Positions 45,815 through 58,438 of a stretch of 64,000 nucleotides of DNA are shown here, piece after piece. The translations under genes and the position numbers were made by a program. Under the pieces are notes generated by a model, which was given only the letters and a program-made list of their open reading frames with translations, was not told the origin of the DNA and searched no databases. The stretch comes from Amorphochlora amoebiformis (Eukaryota > Cercozoa > Chlorarachniophyceae), in contig BAAHQB010000099.1 of assembly GCA_054601695.1 (NCBI GenBank), forward strand, positions 434,001 through 498,000, read 5' to 3'. Positions within the stretch are counted from its first letter, which is position 1, and the number at the start of each line of letters is the position of its first letter.

Positions 45815-46627
45815 CAATCTGGCCAACCATACGACGAACCTGGAGTTCCGCTCGAGATTCCCCGCCACTCCCCGCAACACAATCTCCCCTCTCCGTTACC
45901 CGTCTACGAACGAGATTGCTGGGGTCCCATGAAAGATTCACACCACCTTCGGAGCCCACGGAACCTAAACTACATTCATCGGGGCCCACGGGATGCGCCC
46001 AATCGAAACGATTACACTCGAAGCTCACGGGATCCAGGATATCACCCACGGAATCCAGAATACCATCCTCGGAATCCAGTATACCACCCTCAGGACACAA
46101 GGGATCCGGAATACCATCCTCGGGATCCACGGGATCCAGAGCACTATCCTCGGGACCTACGGGATCCAGAGCACCATCCTCGGGACCTACGGGATCCAGG
46201 GTACCATCCACGAGGCCGGGATGCAGGCCACACAGAGCCAAGAGATCCACGATATCATCGTCGGGACCCACAGGATTCAGGGTACCAACCTCGGAACCCA
46301 CAGGATTTAGGATACCAACCTCGGAACCCACAGGATTTAAGGTACCAACCTCGGGACCCACGGGGTCAAGAGTACTATCCTCGACATCCTAGGGATCCAG
46401 TGTACCAACCTCGGGACCTGTGGAATCCAGGGTACCCTCCTCGGAACCCACGGGATCCAGGGGTCCTACGGGATCCAGGGAATCGATGGAACCTACAAGA
46501 AGCTCCAGACCTAGTGGACCCACTGCAAGGCTCACGGGACCCACGGGACCCACGGGACCCACGGAATCCACGATCTGACCAATATCCGCTGCTTCGTAAG
46601 AATGCGTTTGTTTTTCTTGACATTTAA
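45815..46627 (+). CDS. Arg-Asp-Pro-rich tandem-repeat protein, long 3' exon
   Basis: After CATATCCAG a 270-codon frame runs to TAA. It starts [18 protein letters not shown], then repeats 8-15-residue units such as [20 protein letters not shown], and ends [12 protein letters not shown]. The DNA unit is often 30 bp (CGGGATCCAGAGCACCATCC then TCGGGACCTA). No stop interrupts two other frames for over 100 codons, including a minus frame with Gly-Pro-x periodicity, so the strand call rests on the acceptor, the longest frame and the non-repetitive ends. Such proteins are usually disordered. No family recognised. Confidence 0.65.
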   Translation, partial: QSGQPYDEPGVPLEIPRHSPQHNLPSPLPVYERDCWGPMKDSHHLRSPRNLNYIHRGPRDAPNRNDYTRSSRDPGYHPRNPEYHPRNPVYHPQDTRDPEYHPRDPRDPEHYPRDLRDPEHHPRDLRDPGYHPRGRDAGHTEPRDPRYHRRDPQDSGYQPRNPQDLGYQPRNPQDLRYQPRDPRGQEYYPRHPRDPVYQPRDLWNPGYPPRNPRDPGVLRDPGNRWNLQEAPDLVDPLQGSRDPRDPRDPRNPRSDQYPLLRKNAFVFLDI

Positions 46628-46669
46628 ACGTGTAAACGTAATATTAAATTATATTCATGTGCATGTATT

Positions 46670-46713
<44 letters not shown>

Positions 46714-46814
46714 CAAATATATATATGTTTATTTAGTTATCATATTTATATACTACAATTATATATAGTAGGCATGTTCTATATTTATGTAAATTTATAT
46801 ATACATATATGTAC

Positions 46815-46848
<34 letters not shown>

Positions 46849-47115
46849 GCATACATATAAATATACATACATACATGTGTGTTGTGTGTGTATTATGTAT
46901 TTACGTATATATCTATGTATACATATACATATATAATATATATATGTACATACATATACATACATGTTCTTAACTGGATGTGTTTCCATAATGCATGTAC
47001 ATAAGTATTATGTAAATATGCATATACATATACATCTGCATATATATAAATATGTATATATATACTATGATACATATATATGTATGTATGATTTTTTGTG
47101 TTTAAACATGTTTTT

Positions 47116-47166
<51 letters not shown>

Positions 47167-47346
47167 CACATATATATATACCCCTATCTATATGCATATA
47201 TATACATATATATATATACATATATATATATATACATATGTATATGTATATTATACATGTGCATATTATATAATATATTACAAAATTCATATATTTACTG
47301 CACAGTAAAATACAAAATATGCATACCATACATACATAGATATATA

Positions 47347-47384
<38 letters not shown>

Positions 47385-47449
47385 ATCCAGAAAATCTCAC
47401 TTTGAATATATACAGCACATGTTATGGAAGACGTTATAGATATATACAG

Positions 47450-47487
<38 letters not shown>

Positions 47488-47516
47488 TTTTTTTATATAT
47501 GTATATATACATACAC

Positions 47517-47547
<31 letters not shown>

Positions 47548-47627
47548 CCATTAAATTGAGTTTGAATATATACAACACTTGAGATGGAAGACGTTATAGA
47601 CAGACATATATATATACAAATATACAC

Positions 47628-47658
<31 letters not shown>

Positions 47659-47683
47659 GTAAATTGACTTTAAATATATACAG
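46628..47683 (+). other. TA/TATG-rich intergenic or intronic DNA with exon-edge copies
   Basis: Simple repeat except for two islands at 47385-47440 and 47548-47605. These carry AATATATACAGCACATGTTA and AATATATACAACACTTGAGA, near-copies of the acceptor and start of the 47684 exon, each followed by GGAAGACGTTATAGA. Confidence 0.75.
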
Positions 47684-47782
47684 CACTTGTTATGGGGCAT
47701 GTTCCCATGCGCGTTGAGAGGGGTCCGATTTCGCTTTTTGACATGAGTTCAATTCAACCACCAAAGTATATATATATAATAT

Positions 47783-47814
<32 letters not shown>

Positions 47815-47845
47815 ATATATATATATATTATAATATGTGTTTATT

Positions 47846-47888
<43 letters not shown>

Positions 47889-48096
47889 CATATGTATATA
47901 CATATATATATATTAAAATATGTGTTTATATAAGTATATATATATACGTATATCCCCTAACCCTAACTGAGTATTTGCTTCTACTTTCATACCTTTTCTG
48001 TTATATTTTGTTCATTTTACATGCTTGTTCGACTATATTTGAAAATTCGTTCACTTTTATGTCTATTTAGGTATATGTTTCTCTTGTGTGTGTATA

Positions 48097-48150
<54 letters not shown>

Positions 48151-48191
48151 AATTGATTTAGAGAAATACATAATACATATATATATCTATG

Positions 48192-48243
<52 letters not shown>

Positions 48244-48320
48244 CTATATTATATATTTAAATGTGCATATATACATATGTATGTAATACATACACAGTAC
48301 ATACATACATATACATGTAC

Positions 48321-48369
<49 letters not shown>

Positions 48370-48578
48370 ATCCATATATATATATATGTATATATATACA
48401 CATATATATATTTACCAAGAAATAAATATATACATACATATACATATGGCAAGTATAACGTACACATATAAACATTTATACAATTATATACATATAAATA
48501 TACCTATATATACATATATATATATATGAATATACACACATATTGAAACCAACAGATGTAATATCTATACATATATAT

Positions 48579-48610
<32 letters not shown>

Positions 48611-48619
48611 TTACTTCTA

Positions 48620-48659
<40 letters not shown>

Positions 48660-49312
48660 TATACATACATACATTCAAGCATACCAATCTCCGCTCGCAT
48701 CTCCGGTTCAGGAGAGGGAAAATACATATGTGCAGAGTGCGGCAAGGTACCCATAAATTCGTACGTGTTAGGATTAACACCAGGCTTACACTTTCATATG
48801 TAAATGCGGGTAAATCTAAGCCTCATATTCGGGTTAGATTTACCCGCATTTAGACATGAAAATGTAAGAGTAAAAGCATATGACCACTGTCAGCGTTAAG
48901 GTTAGGGTGAAAAATTGATGATATGGATTACCGGGATCCCGGGTAGTTCAACAGGGGATATCTCTCAGTCTCGACAGATCTCTGAGTCTCGACAGATCCC
49001 TGAAAATCTTGGTCGGGTGTAGGTTAAGAATTGAAAAAATGGGTATGAAAGTATGTACTTTGCATTTGTGCAAATGTTGTACCATAGATGTAGCTAATTA
49101 TAAGCGTTAAAATCATACGTAAGAGTGTTTTAAATGCTAGGGGCTTTCTGGAAAATCACCTAAGTTTCTGTATTCACATATCTTATTTTAGATATGCCAC
49201 ATATGTCTTTCAGGTATTTAAAGCCGTTGGAAATCTGAAGGCTCATATAAGGGTCCATACAGGGGAAAAACCATATCAATGCGGGTATCTAATTCTACTA
49301 TATCAAGATATC

Positions 49313-49357
<45 letters not shown>

Positions 49358-49415
49358 CTTTTATATGCATATACATTCATGCGTACATGTGTACATGTAT
49401 TTACATGTGTTAAAA

Positions 49416-49475
<60 letters not shown>

Positions 49476-49529
49476 ATATGTATATATGTATACATGTATA
49501 TACCACACATACATGTTGTTGTTGACATT

Positions 49530-49583
<54 letters not shown>

Positions 49584-49687
49584 TGTATGCATATATCCAC
49601 ATGGGTATTAAACCAAGTATATAAATAAACACATGTATACAATACAAACATTATATTGGGTACCGAACACTCAAAACATACATAAAC

Positions 49688-49748
<61 letters not shown>

Positions 49749-49812
49749 TTGAATATTAAACCACATATACATATGTATACAATACAACATCATTCAGTGT
49801 GCCTAATACATA

Positions 49813-49865
<53 letters not shown>

Positions 49866-50284
49866 GTCTATATATGTATATATATATATATATATATATG
49901 TATCCATGAATATTAAACCACACATATAAATAAACACGTGTACACAATACAAACACACTAAAAACATACATAAAACCCTCTCTATGCATCCAATTGCTAA
50001 CAACATAAAACAATCTCTCTACACTTAGAGATAAAACCCTCTCTCTGTATTCAATTGCTAACAACATTAAACAATCTCTCTACACTTAGAGTATGCCTAT
50101 ATTTATACATATATCCATAATATTAAACCACATTACATTTAGAGTATGCCTGAAGCGTTTTTCGCAATCTTCAAACTGTAAACGACATATGCGAACCCAA
50201 CATAAAGTGAAGTCAGCAAAGATTCCCGACATTTTTAAGATTTCAGACCGAAAGCAGAATGGTGACAAGAGCATGATTAGTTAT
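47684..50284 (+). CDS. C2H2 zinc-finger protein
   Basis: Exons 48712-48746, 49214-49284 and 50143-50284 join in phase to give two classical fingers: [20 protein letters not shown] with RVHTGEKP, and [20 protein letters not shown] with RTQH. The first is C-x2-C-x12-H-x3-H with the standard linker; the second is C-x2-C-x12-H-x4-H. Exon joints fall after the CGK of finger 1 and inside the Cys pair of finger 2. A basic tail ([20 protein letters not shown]) follows. An upstream exon at 47684-47765 ([18 protein letters not shown]) probably belongs here, but its phase needs one more exon before 48712. C2H2 proteins bind DNA, sometimes RNA, in the nucleus. The start and the 3' end are not fixed. Confidence 0.8.
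47766..48711 (+). other. Intron of the zinc-finger gene
   Basis: (TA)n, a short CCCTAACCCTAA at 47956, about 110 nt of unique DNA to 48070, and TA/TATG repeats. A pyrimidine-rich run (CAATCTCCGCTCGCATCTCC, then GGTTCAG) precedes the finger exon; read as protein in another frame it gives HTNLRSHLR, so it may be decayed finger coding sequence now used as a polypyrimidine tract. Confidence 0.5.
48788..48870. repeat. Long imperfect hairpin in a zinc-finger intron
   Basis: TTACACTTTCATATGTAAAT, GCGGGTAAATCTAA and, after a 14-nt loop, TTAGATTTACCCGCATTTAG, ACATGAAAATGTAA form a stem of about 34 bp with few mismatches. It starts about 40 nt after the 48746 donor. Confidence 0.9.
49600..50142 (+). 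repeat. Diverged intronic repeats and acceptor-side copies of the 50143 exon
   Basis: AATATTAAACCACA with AATACAA.. and CATACATAAA segments recurs around 49610, 49750, 49910 and 50115. Closer to the exon, ATTGCTAACAACAT..AAACAATCTCTCTACACTTA then GAG occurs twice (49990-50030, 50053-50093); the second reads GAGTATGCCTATA, matching the true exon start AGTATGCCTGAAG. Confidence 0.75.
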
Positions 50285-50469
50285 GTATATATAGGTTGTT
50301 TTGTTAATGTTTGGGATGTGTATGTATATATATGGGTGCAATATATATATATATATAGGTTGTTTTGTTAATGTTTGGGATGTGTATGTATATATATGGG
50401 TGCAATATATATATATATATATATAGGTTGTTTTGTAATGTTTGGGATGTGTATGTATATATATGGGTG

Positions 50470-50475
<6 letters not shown>
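50285..50475 (+). repeat. Three-copy repeat at the end of the zinc-finger exon
   Basis: ATATAGGTTGTTTTGTTAAT, GTTTGGGATGTGTATGTATA, TATATGGGTGCAATA occurs three times with lengthening (TA)n between. The third copy lacks one T. Confidence 0.9.
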
Positions 50476-50522
<47 letters not shown>

Positions 50523-50697
50523 TGTGTGTATAAATACATGACATTATATATATATATATATGTAATATATACATTATATAATACTATATATACATATATA
50601 TATATATATATATTTATATTTATCTATGTATGTACACAAATATATTTTCCAATACATGTAAAGGGATTGATTGATGCATACATGCAAATTTATGCGA

Positions 50698-50742
<45 letters not shown>

Positions 50743-50970
50743 ATATATATATATATATATGTGCATATACATATATACATATGTATATATAACTATATGT
50801 AATATGTTTACACACATATTTACATTTCTATATTTAAATACATCTATATATATACATATATATATATACATGTTTACATATATATATATATACACATATA
50901 TATATTTATATATATATATATATATTTACTCAGAAGATGAGGAAGCCTTTCGATCATCTTCTGGTATATA

Positions 50971-51009
<39 letters not shown>

Positions 51010-51247
51010 TATATATATATATATACATGTGTGTGTGTGTGTGTATATATATACATATTTAAGTATATATATCCCATCAATTAAAAAGATTATGTATGTA
51101 TATGTGTACTTGTGAGTCTAATATATGTTTACATAATATATATATATATATATATATATATAAGATTTATATATATGTTATGATATATATATATATATGT
51201 ATAGCTTCATTTGAACTAAATATACATGGATAGCTGTATATACTGAT

Positions 51248-51284
<37 letters not shown>

Positions 51285-51296
51285 GTATATATATAT

Positions 51297-51331
<35 letters not shown>

Positions 51332-51820
51332 CAATATATATGTACATATATATATATATGTATATATATATGTATATGTAAATATATATATATATAATGT
51401 ACGCACAGACACAGACATAGACATATATATATATATATATATTTATATATATGTATATATATATATATATGTGTGTGTGTGTATGTATATATATATATAT
51501 ATATATATGTAAATATATATATAACATGTATATGTATATAACAATATATATGTACATATGTATATATATATGTGTATATATATGTGTATGTAAATATATA
51601 TATATATATATATGTATATATAATGTACGCACAGACACAGACATAGACATATATATATATATATTTATATATATGTATTTATATATATATGTGTGTGTGT
51701 GTGTGTATGTATATATATATATATATATATATATCCATATTATATATAACCTTCTATTTATACTATCCCTATTTATCTTGTATACTTGCATTCATATCCC
51801 CAACCTATACACATGTATCC
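50476..51820. other. TA/GT/CA-rich DNA with one exon-like island
   Basis: Mostly simple repeat. At 50935-50965 CAGAAGATGA and TCATCTTCTG enclose 13 nt, making the island almost palindromic: plus reads [10 protein letters not shown] and minus reads [10 protein letters not shown], each with AG and GT borders. The minus reading could continue the minus-strand membrane-protein gene. Confidence 0.4.
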
Positions 51821-52440
51821 TACAGAATATATAACGATATATAACGAATTATGGTCCTAGACACATATAAATTCAACACATATTAGTATACAGATGTATA
51901 CAACACATTAGGATCTGTTGAGAACTAAACACAGAATCGTCCGTAATCAACATGGTTATAACGTCTCTCCATCAACTCTTTCACGTCTAACAAAACTCCC
52001 CGATTTTTCTTCTTTCCCCGCGCTATGCATACATATTACGCAACATTTTTTTCATCTAAACTCTCTCTATTGCTAATCATATTGCGATGCATACTATATG
52101 TTATGGTAACCCCCTTTATAGCTTCTTTTCTCTCATTGTGAAATAGTTACGGAACCTTGTTTGTGTCGATCTAAAACTGGATAGGTTACATGCTTATAAC
52201 CCCTGGCTTTCTTCTTTTTTTTTGGGGGTCCTATCTCTCCATTAGAATGCTTTGAACACTGATTTTTATCACTTCTTTATCTGCTTTTTGGCATTATATG
52301 CGTCATATAATCTCTTTCGTTTCAGCTATTTTTTCACTTGTATCTTTTTTTTTTTTTTGGCAATAAACCTTTCTTACCTATTTTTGGGGCACTATTCTGC
52401 TGTTATCACTAAGACTGTATAGTAACATACGTAAATGATG
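51821..52440. other. Unique AT-rich DNA, no supported gene
   Basis: Non-repetitive, with T-rich runs (TTTTTTTTTTTGGCAATAAA near 52345). No frame with convincing borders was found. Confidence 0.5.
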
Positions 52441-52456
52441 TATATGTTATATGTGC

Positions 52457-52594
<138 letters not shown>

Positions 52595-52685
52595 GTAAAT
52601 ACATACACACACACATATACATGTATATATACATATCTATATGATGAAGAAAGGCAAAGAGATTTCAGAGTTAGGGGGGAGAAAT

Positions 52686-52773
<88 letters not shown>

Positions 52774-52804
52774 TACATATATACCATATATATACTTACA
52801 TATT

Positions 52805-52835
<31 letters not shown>

Positions 52836-52856
52836 ATGTATATATTGTACAACTTC

Positions 52857-52925
52857 AGGAGGATCGGAAAGGTGCAATGGACACGTGTCGGACAGGTGCA
52901 ATGGACACGTGTCGGACAGGTGTCA
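52857..52925 (+). repeat. 24-bp repeat with ACGTGTC motif
   Basis: GTGCAATGGACACGTGTCGG then ACAG is present twice and begins a third time after an AACTTCAG acceptor-like site. The frame [13 protein letters not shown] is open, but no gene is assigned. Confidence 0.8.
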
Positions 52926-52979
52926 CTTGGACATTTACATATTATCGATTGTAACTGCATGCGTGTGCAGTGTCAGTAG

Positions 52980-53640
52980 ATCTTATTTTATTTAAAAAAT
53001 TCAATTCGTCATCATGGCTAAATCTACTGTGATTGCCTATATTAAGTTTCAGAATTTGGTCCATGTCTACTATCTGAATCATTCATGAGTCTAGGTGCTA
53101 CATGTATTATAGTAGATACCAGAGATAGCGTATAACCTAGATAACCTCGATCAAGCGGGCTATATGACTGCGGCAGTCTAGGCAGTGGCGTTAGTTAGAA
53201 GCACGACGATAAGGAATTTGCTGATGTCATCTTTCTAGTCTTTATCATAACAGTATAAATCTAAGTTTTAAATTGTATGTCTCTACTCCTACTCTACTTT
53301 TATGAAGTTTCTGCGTATCTACGTACTGGGCGGATGTAATTCACTCTTAACTGAATAATAATAATCATCACAAATTCGCTAGATTCGGTAAGTTTCTAGA
53401 GTTTCCCTCGTGTCTTGAGCCCACATCCTACTGGTGATTTCGAGTCTTCTATATCTTGTTATCGATATCTAGGATATCGTGGGATCGACATAAGATATCT
53501 AAAATACCTGAGCGCCAAACGGATTTACTCCACTCTGGGGGTGTGTGGTTATAAATATACGGTTTGGCATGTGTTCATGTATGTAATGTGTTTGTCAAGT
53601 TGTGTTTACATGTATATATGTATGTGACATTATTTCTATA
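52980..53640. other. Unique AT-rich DNA, no supported gene
   Basis: Contains a 24-codon ATG frame (MAKSTVIAYIKFQNLVHVYY, 53013-53087) and a 70-codon plus frame from 53415 ending in repeat-like residues. Neither has splice or homology support. Confidence 0.45.
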
Positions 53641-53811
53641 TATATATGTGTATATATATATATATATACATATGTTTCAACATTTATGCATTATACACTA
53701 GTACATACGCAAACTTTCATATACATGTATCGAATATATACATATATATATATTATATATTATATAATAAATATATATATATATATATTATATATATATG
53801 TATATGTACAT

Positions 53812-53887
<76 letters not shown>

Positions 53888-54039
53888 GCAAATGCATTTA
53901 TGATGCATTATTAGCACATTTGCACGTTTTCATACATTATACTTATATATTATTGATATATCCATGTACTCATACATATACATACATATACATATATATA
54001 TATATACATATATATATATATTTATTTATATACATATAC

Positions 54040-54070
<31 letters not shown>

Positions 54071-54246
54071 AATGCATTTATATATATATATATATATATC
54101 CATGTACTCATACACATATATATATATATTATTATAAAAAAAATATATATATATATATATATACATATATATTTATACACATATACACATAACGACATAT
54201 GATATGTATACACATGAATAAATAATATTTACGTAATTTCATATAT

Positions 54247-54289
<43 letters not shown>

Positions 54290-54320
54290 TTATATATGAT
54301 ATTATATATGTACATATACA

Positions 54321-54351
<31 letters not shown>

Positions 54352-54431
54352 AAAATATATATATATGTATATAATACATATATTTATCTGGGAATATATA
54401 TATATATATATACACATATGTATATATTTAC

Positions 54432-54472
<41 letters not shown>

Positions 54473-54493
54473 ATAATGCATGTATTTATCTGG

Positions 54494-54582
<89 letters not shown>

Positions 54583-54706
54583 AAATGTATATAATATATA
54601 TATGTACATATATATACTTATACCGTACATACGAAATTAATATTATGCTTATTTTACTGTATACATATATTTATGTCAGTTTATGTATATACACATACAT
54701 CCATGT

Positions 54707-54771
<65 letters not shown>

Positions 54772-54789
54772 ATTCATACACACACACTA

Positions 54790-54824
<35 letters not shown>

Positions 54825-54946
54825 CATATGTATATGTACATATTTTCACCTATGTATTTACATATATATATAAACATATATATTTATATATTTATTTACA
54901 TATTATTCTCTAAAAATATACGTATGAACATTATACACATACATAC

Positions 54947-54983
<37 letters not shown>

Positions 54984-54996
54984 TATATGTATCGAC

Positions 54997-55069
54997 TTTT
55001 TTTTCGTCTTCTAGTAGCGTGTCATATTTCTTCCGACGTGCCTCCTATACACATACGTATATATACATA

Positions 55070-55121
<52 letters not shown>

Positions 55122-55219
55122 AGATACATTTGAATTTGTATAAGTATGTATACATATGTATGTATACACATGCAAGGTACTTACTTGTATGTATGTATAT
55201 ATATACATGGCACTTACTG

Positions 55220-55253
<34 letters not shown>

Positions 55254-55343
55254 ATAACGATTTATTGGTACTTATTGCTTATCATATTATGCATGCTTAT
55301 CAATGTTCAAACATATAAATACACATATGTACATATATATAAA

Positions 55344-55386
<43 letters not shown>

Positions 55387-55396
55387 TATATATATG

Positions 55397-55451
<55 letters not shown>

Positions 55452-55533
55452 ATACATATATCCTCCTGACATTCGTATAGTTGTTTATGTGTATGTATAT
55501 GCTTCTAATTTACCATACTATACAACCTTGTCA

Positions 55534-55575
<42 letters not shown>

Positions 55576-55579
55576 ATAT

Positions 55580-55651
<72 letters not shown>

Positions 55652-55721
55652 TAACGTATGTTTTAGGATGATAATTCACATACATTTCAATATACACATG
55701 TTATATTCCAGATAATGTATG

Positions 55722-55770
<49 letters not shown>

Positions 55771-55844
55771 GTATATATGTCTATATATGTATATATATAT
55801 ATATATACATAAACATATATATCTACATCTGTTTTATTACACTT

Positions 55845-55892
<48 letters not shown>

Positions 55893-56027
55893 TACCTACA
55901 TACACACATATATATATATATATGTATATATAAATATATGAATATATTGTACAACATATTAATTCAAGTAATATACCTCGGAAGGTTGAAACATAGAGAG
56001 AGTTAATCAATATATACGTATATATAT

Positions 56028-56082
<55 letters not shown>

Positions 56083-56143
56083 ACATATTAATTCAATAAT
56101 ATACCTCAAAAGGTTGAAACATAGAGAGTATATATATATATAC

Positions 56144-56198
<55 letters not shown>

Positions 56199-56337
56199 AC
56201 ATATTAATTCAATGATATACCTCAAAAGGTTGAAACATAGAGGGAGTTAATCAATATATATATATATATATATATATATACAACATATTAATTCAATAAT
56301 ATACCTCAAAAGGTTGAAACATAGAGAGAGTTAATCA

Positions 56338-56372
<35 letters not shown>

Positions 56373-56437
56373 TGTATATACAACATATGAATTCAAGTAA
56401 TATACCTCAGAAGGTTGAGACATAGAGAGAGTTAATG

Positions 56438-56481
<44 letters not shown>

Positions 56482-56607
56482 TTGAAATAATATACCTCAG
56501 AAGGTTGAAAGCATAGAGAGTTGATCAAAAAACTTCCCGCGGCTAGCGCAACTATAGCAGCTAGCATTTCGATAATGCTCAGAGATACGAACCAACTATA
56601 CCTATGA

Positions 56608-56642
<35 letters not shown>

Positions 56643-56669
56643 GTATATGTGTATAAAAGTATATATATA

Positions 56670-56707
<38 letters not shown>

Positions 56708-56760
56708 CAGCTAGCATTTCGATAATGCTCAGAGATACGAACCAACTATACCTATGAATA

Positions 56761-56792
<32 letters not shown>

Positions 56793-56847
56793 CATACATA
56801 TATATATATATATATAGTATCCATATATATAAAAATATATATACTTT

Positions 56848-56901
<54 letters not shown>

Positions 56902-57015
56902 CAGCTAGCAATTCGATGGTCAGAGATACGAGCTTACTATACCTATGAACATATATATATATATATATATATGTGTATGTATATACATATATATACATAC
57001 ATACATATGCATATG

Positions 57016-57055
<40 letters not shown>

Positions 57056-57104
57056 TGCACGTTGCATGTATTTAAGTATAATTAAAAAATATACATGTAT
57101 ATAT

Positions 57105-57149
<45 letters not shown>

Positions 57150-58072
57150 CACATAATATACACATATATATATATATATATACTGTGTAAACTTCTATAT
57201 AAACAAAAACATCACATAGTAGAATAAGTCTTATACACGTGTAATATACATATATATATATATATATATATACATATACACATATAAATATTAATATATA
57301 TATATATATTTATACATGTAATATACATATATATATATATATACATATATACACATATATACACATATAAATATAAATATATATATATACATATATACCT
57401 ATACATATATATATATATATATATACCAAGCTCCAGGAGATATCCAACGCCACCACCAAGCAGTTTCTTCGACCTTTTCTTGCACGCCATACCCCCCTCC
57501 ATCCTCGAAATAAGAATCCCCCCCCCCCTGACTGTCGTAAAACTCAGGGTACCCCCCTTCCCCTTGCACTCCGCCCACGTATCCATCTCCATGCGCATAC
57601 GGGTCGATGTCATCGTACGGAGCGTCAAAGGCGTCGTACGTCGCATCGTACGCTCCCCCAGTACGTCCGTACGCCGAGCTGCCTCGTGCATGCGCCGGGT
57701 TGGTACGCCGATACGCCGGGTCGGTACGCCCATACGCCGGGTCGGCACGCCCGTACGCCGGGTCGGTACGCCCGTACGCCGGGTCGGTACGCCCGTACGC
57801 CGCATCGTAGGGATCGTCGTGGGCGTAGGTACGCCCGTAGTCGTCAGCGTAGACAGAGTCGGAATAGGTGACGGGGAAGTTTGTGGGGAGGCGAGTGGGG
57901 AAAGGGGTGGGGTGCGGCTTGGGGGGGGAGGGGTGCGGGTTGGACTTGTGTTTGTGGGGGGGGTGGCTGGAGGAGGAATGATGGACTTTCTTGTAGTCGG
58001 GCGAGACTATTGGGTGCTTGGTCGGCGAGTTGTATGTGTCTGTACCTGGGTGTGATACTCGCTTTTGGACAT
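54997..58072 (-). CDS. Tyr/Gly/Pro-rich single-pass membrane protein
   Basis: Minus-strand exons 58072-58046 ([12 protein letters not shown]), 57989-57427, 56601-56496 and 55044-54997 join with phases 0-0, 0-2, 2-0 and 0-0. The long exon is balanced in base composition: a His/Pro/Ser-rich start, then 7-residue AYGRTDP units (21 bp, about six copies), then acidic Tyr/Gly-rich sequence ending [11 protein letters not shown]. The next exon has a clear transmembrane helix, [20 protein letters not shown]. The last one found is charged ([16 protein letters not shown]). More exons are needed at lower coordinates; the 50935 island is one possibility. The product would have a large soluble low-complexity N-terminus and a membrane anchor. 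No family recognised. It is head-to-head with the gene at 58439. Confidence 0.65.
55045..56495 (-). other. TA-rich intron of the membrane-protein gene
   Basis: (TA)n with small islands: weakly similar GGTACTTACT segments at 55170, 55210 and 55270, and a unique spot at 55655-55712. The array next to the 56496 exon is listed separately. Confidence 0.6.
56065..56495 (-). repeat. Donor-side array of the 56496 exon, about five copies
   Basis: On the minus strand the exon ends TTTTTTGATCAACTCTCTAT, GCTTTCAACCTTCTGAG followed by GTATATTATT. Near-copies (TGATTAACTCTCTCTATGTT, TCAACCTTTTGAGGTATATT) occur with plus coordinates near 55975, 56100, 56220, 56305 and 56405, separated by (TA)n. The copied donors keep GT. 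Confidence 0.85.
56700..56950 (-). repeat. Acceptor-side array of the 56496 exon, two copies
   Basis: Minus-strand CATAG followed by GTATAGTTGGTTCGTATCTC and on to GCTAGCTGCTATA occurs at 56702-56757 and, more diverged (a 3-nt deletion), at 56899-56949, upstream of the true exon. This exon is therefore flanked by arrays on both sides. Confidence 0.9.
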
Positions 58073-58080
58073 GTTTACGT

Positions 58081-58123
<43 letters not shown>

Positions 58124-58132
58124 AGCTATCTA

Positions 58133-58173
<41 letters not shown>

Positions 58174-58187
58174 TTATAGATATATTC

Positions 58188-58228
<41 letters not shown>

Positions 58229-58438
58229 ATATATATATATATATATAAAACATATGTAGGTCGTTTTGGACATAACTTAAGACACAGTAGGTACATTCTC
58301 GAATCGCTTGTCGTAGAGATGTGGGTGAAAGTATCAAATTCTACACTCGGACTTTTTCTTTTATTTTTGGGGCAAAATACTCGCCATTCGTTTTTTTAAA
58401 AAAAAGCTTCCGAAAAGATTTCGTCTACGATCCACACC
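58073..58438. promoter_or_regulatory. Putative shared promoter between divergent genes
   Basis: 366 bp between the minus-strand ATG at 58072 and the plus-strand ATG at 58439. It holds two (TA)n tracts and 180 nt of unique DNA with T and A runs just upstream of 58439. No defined element was identified; the role is inferred from gene arrangement. Confidence 0.35.

Noticed and set aside
46389-46623. Minus-strand collagen-like frames
   Set aside because: Antisense of the Arg-Asp-Pro repeat; they begin and end inside the repeat.
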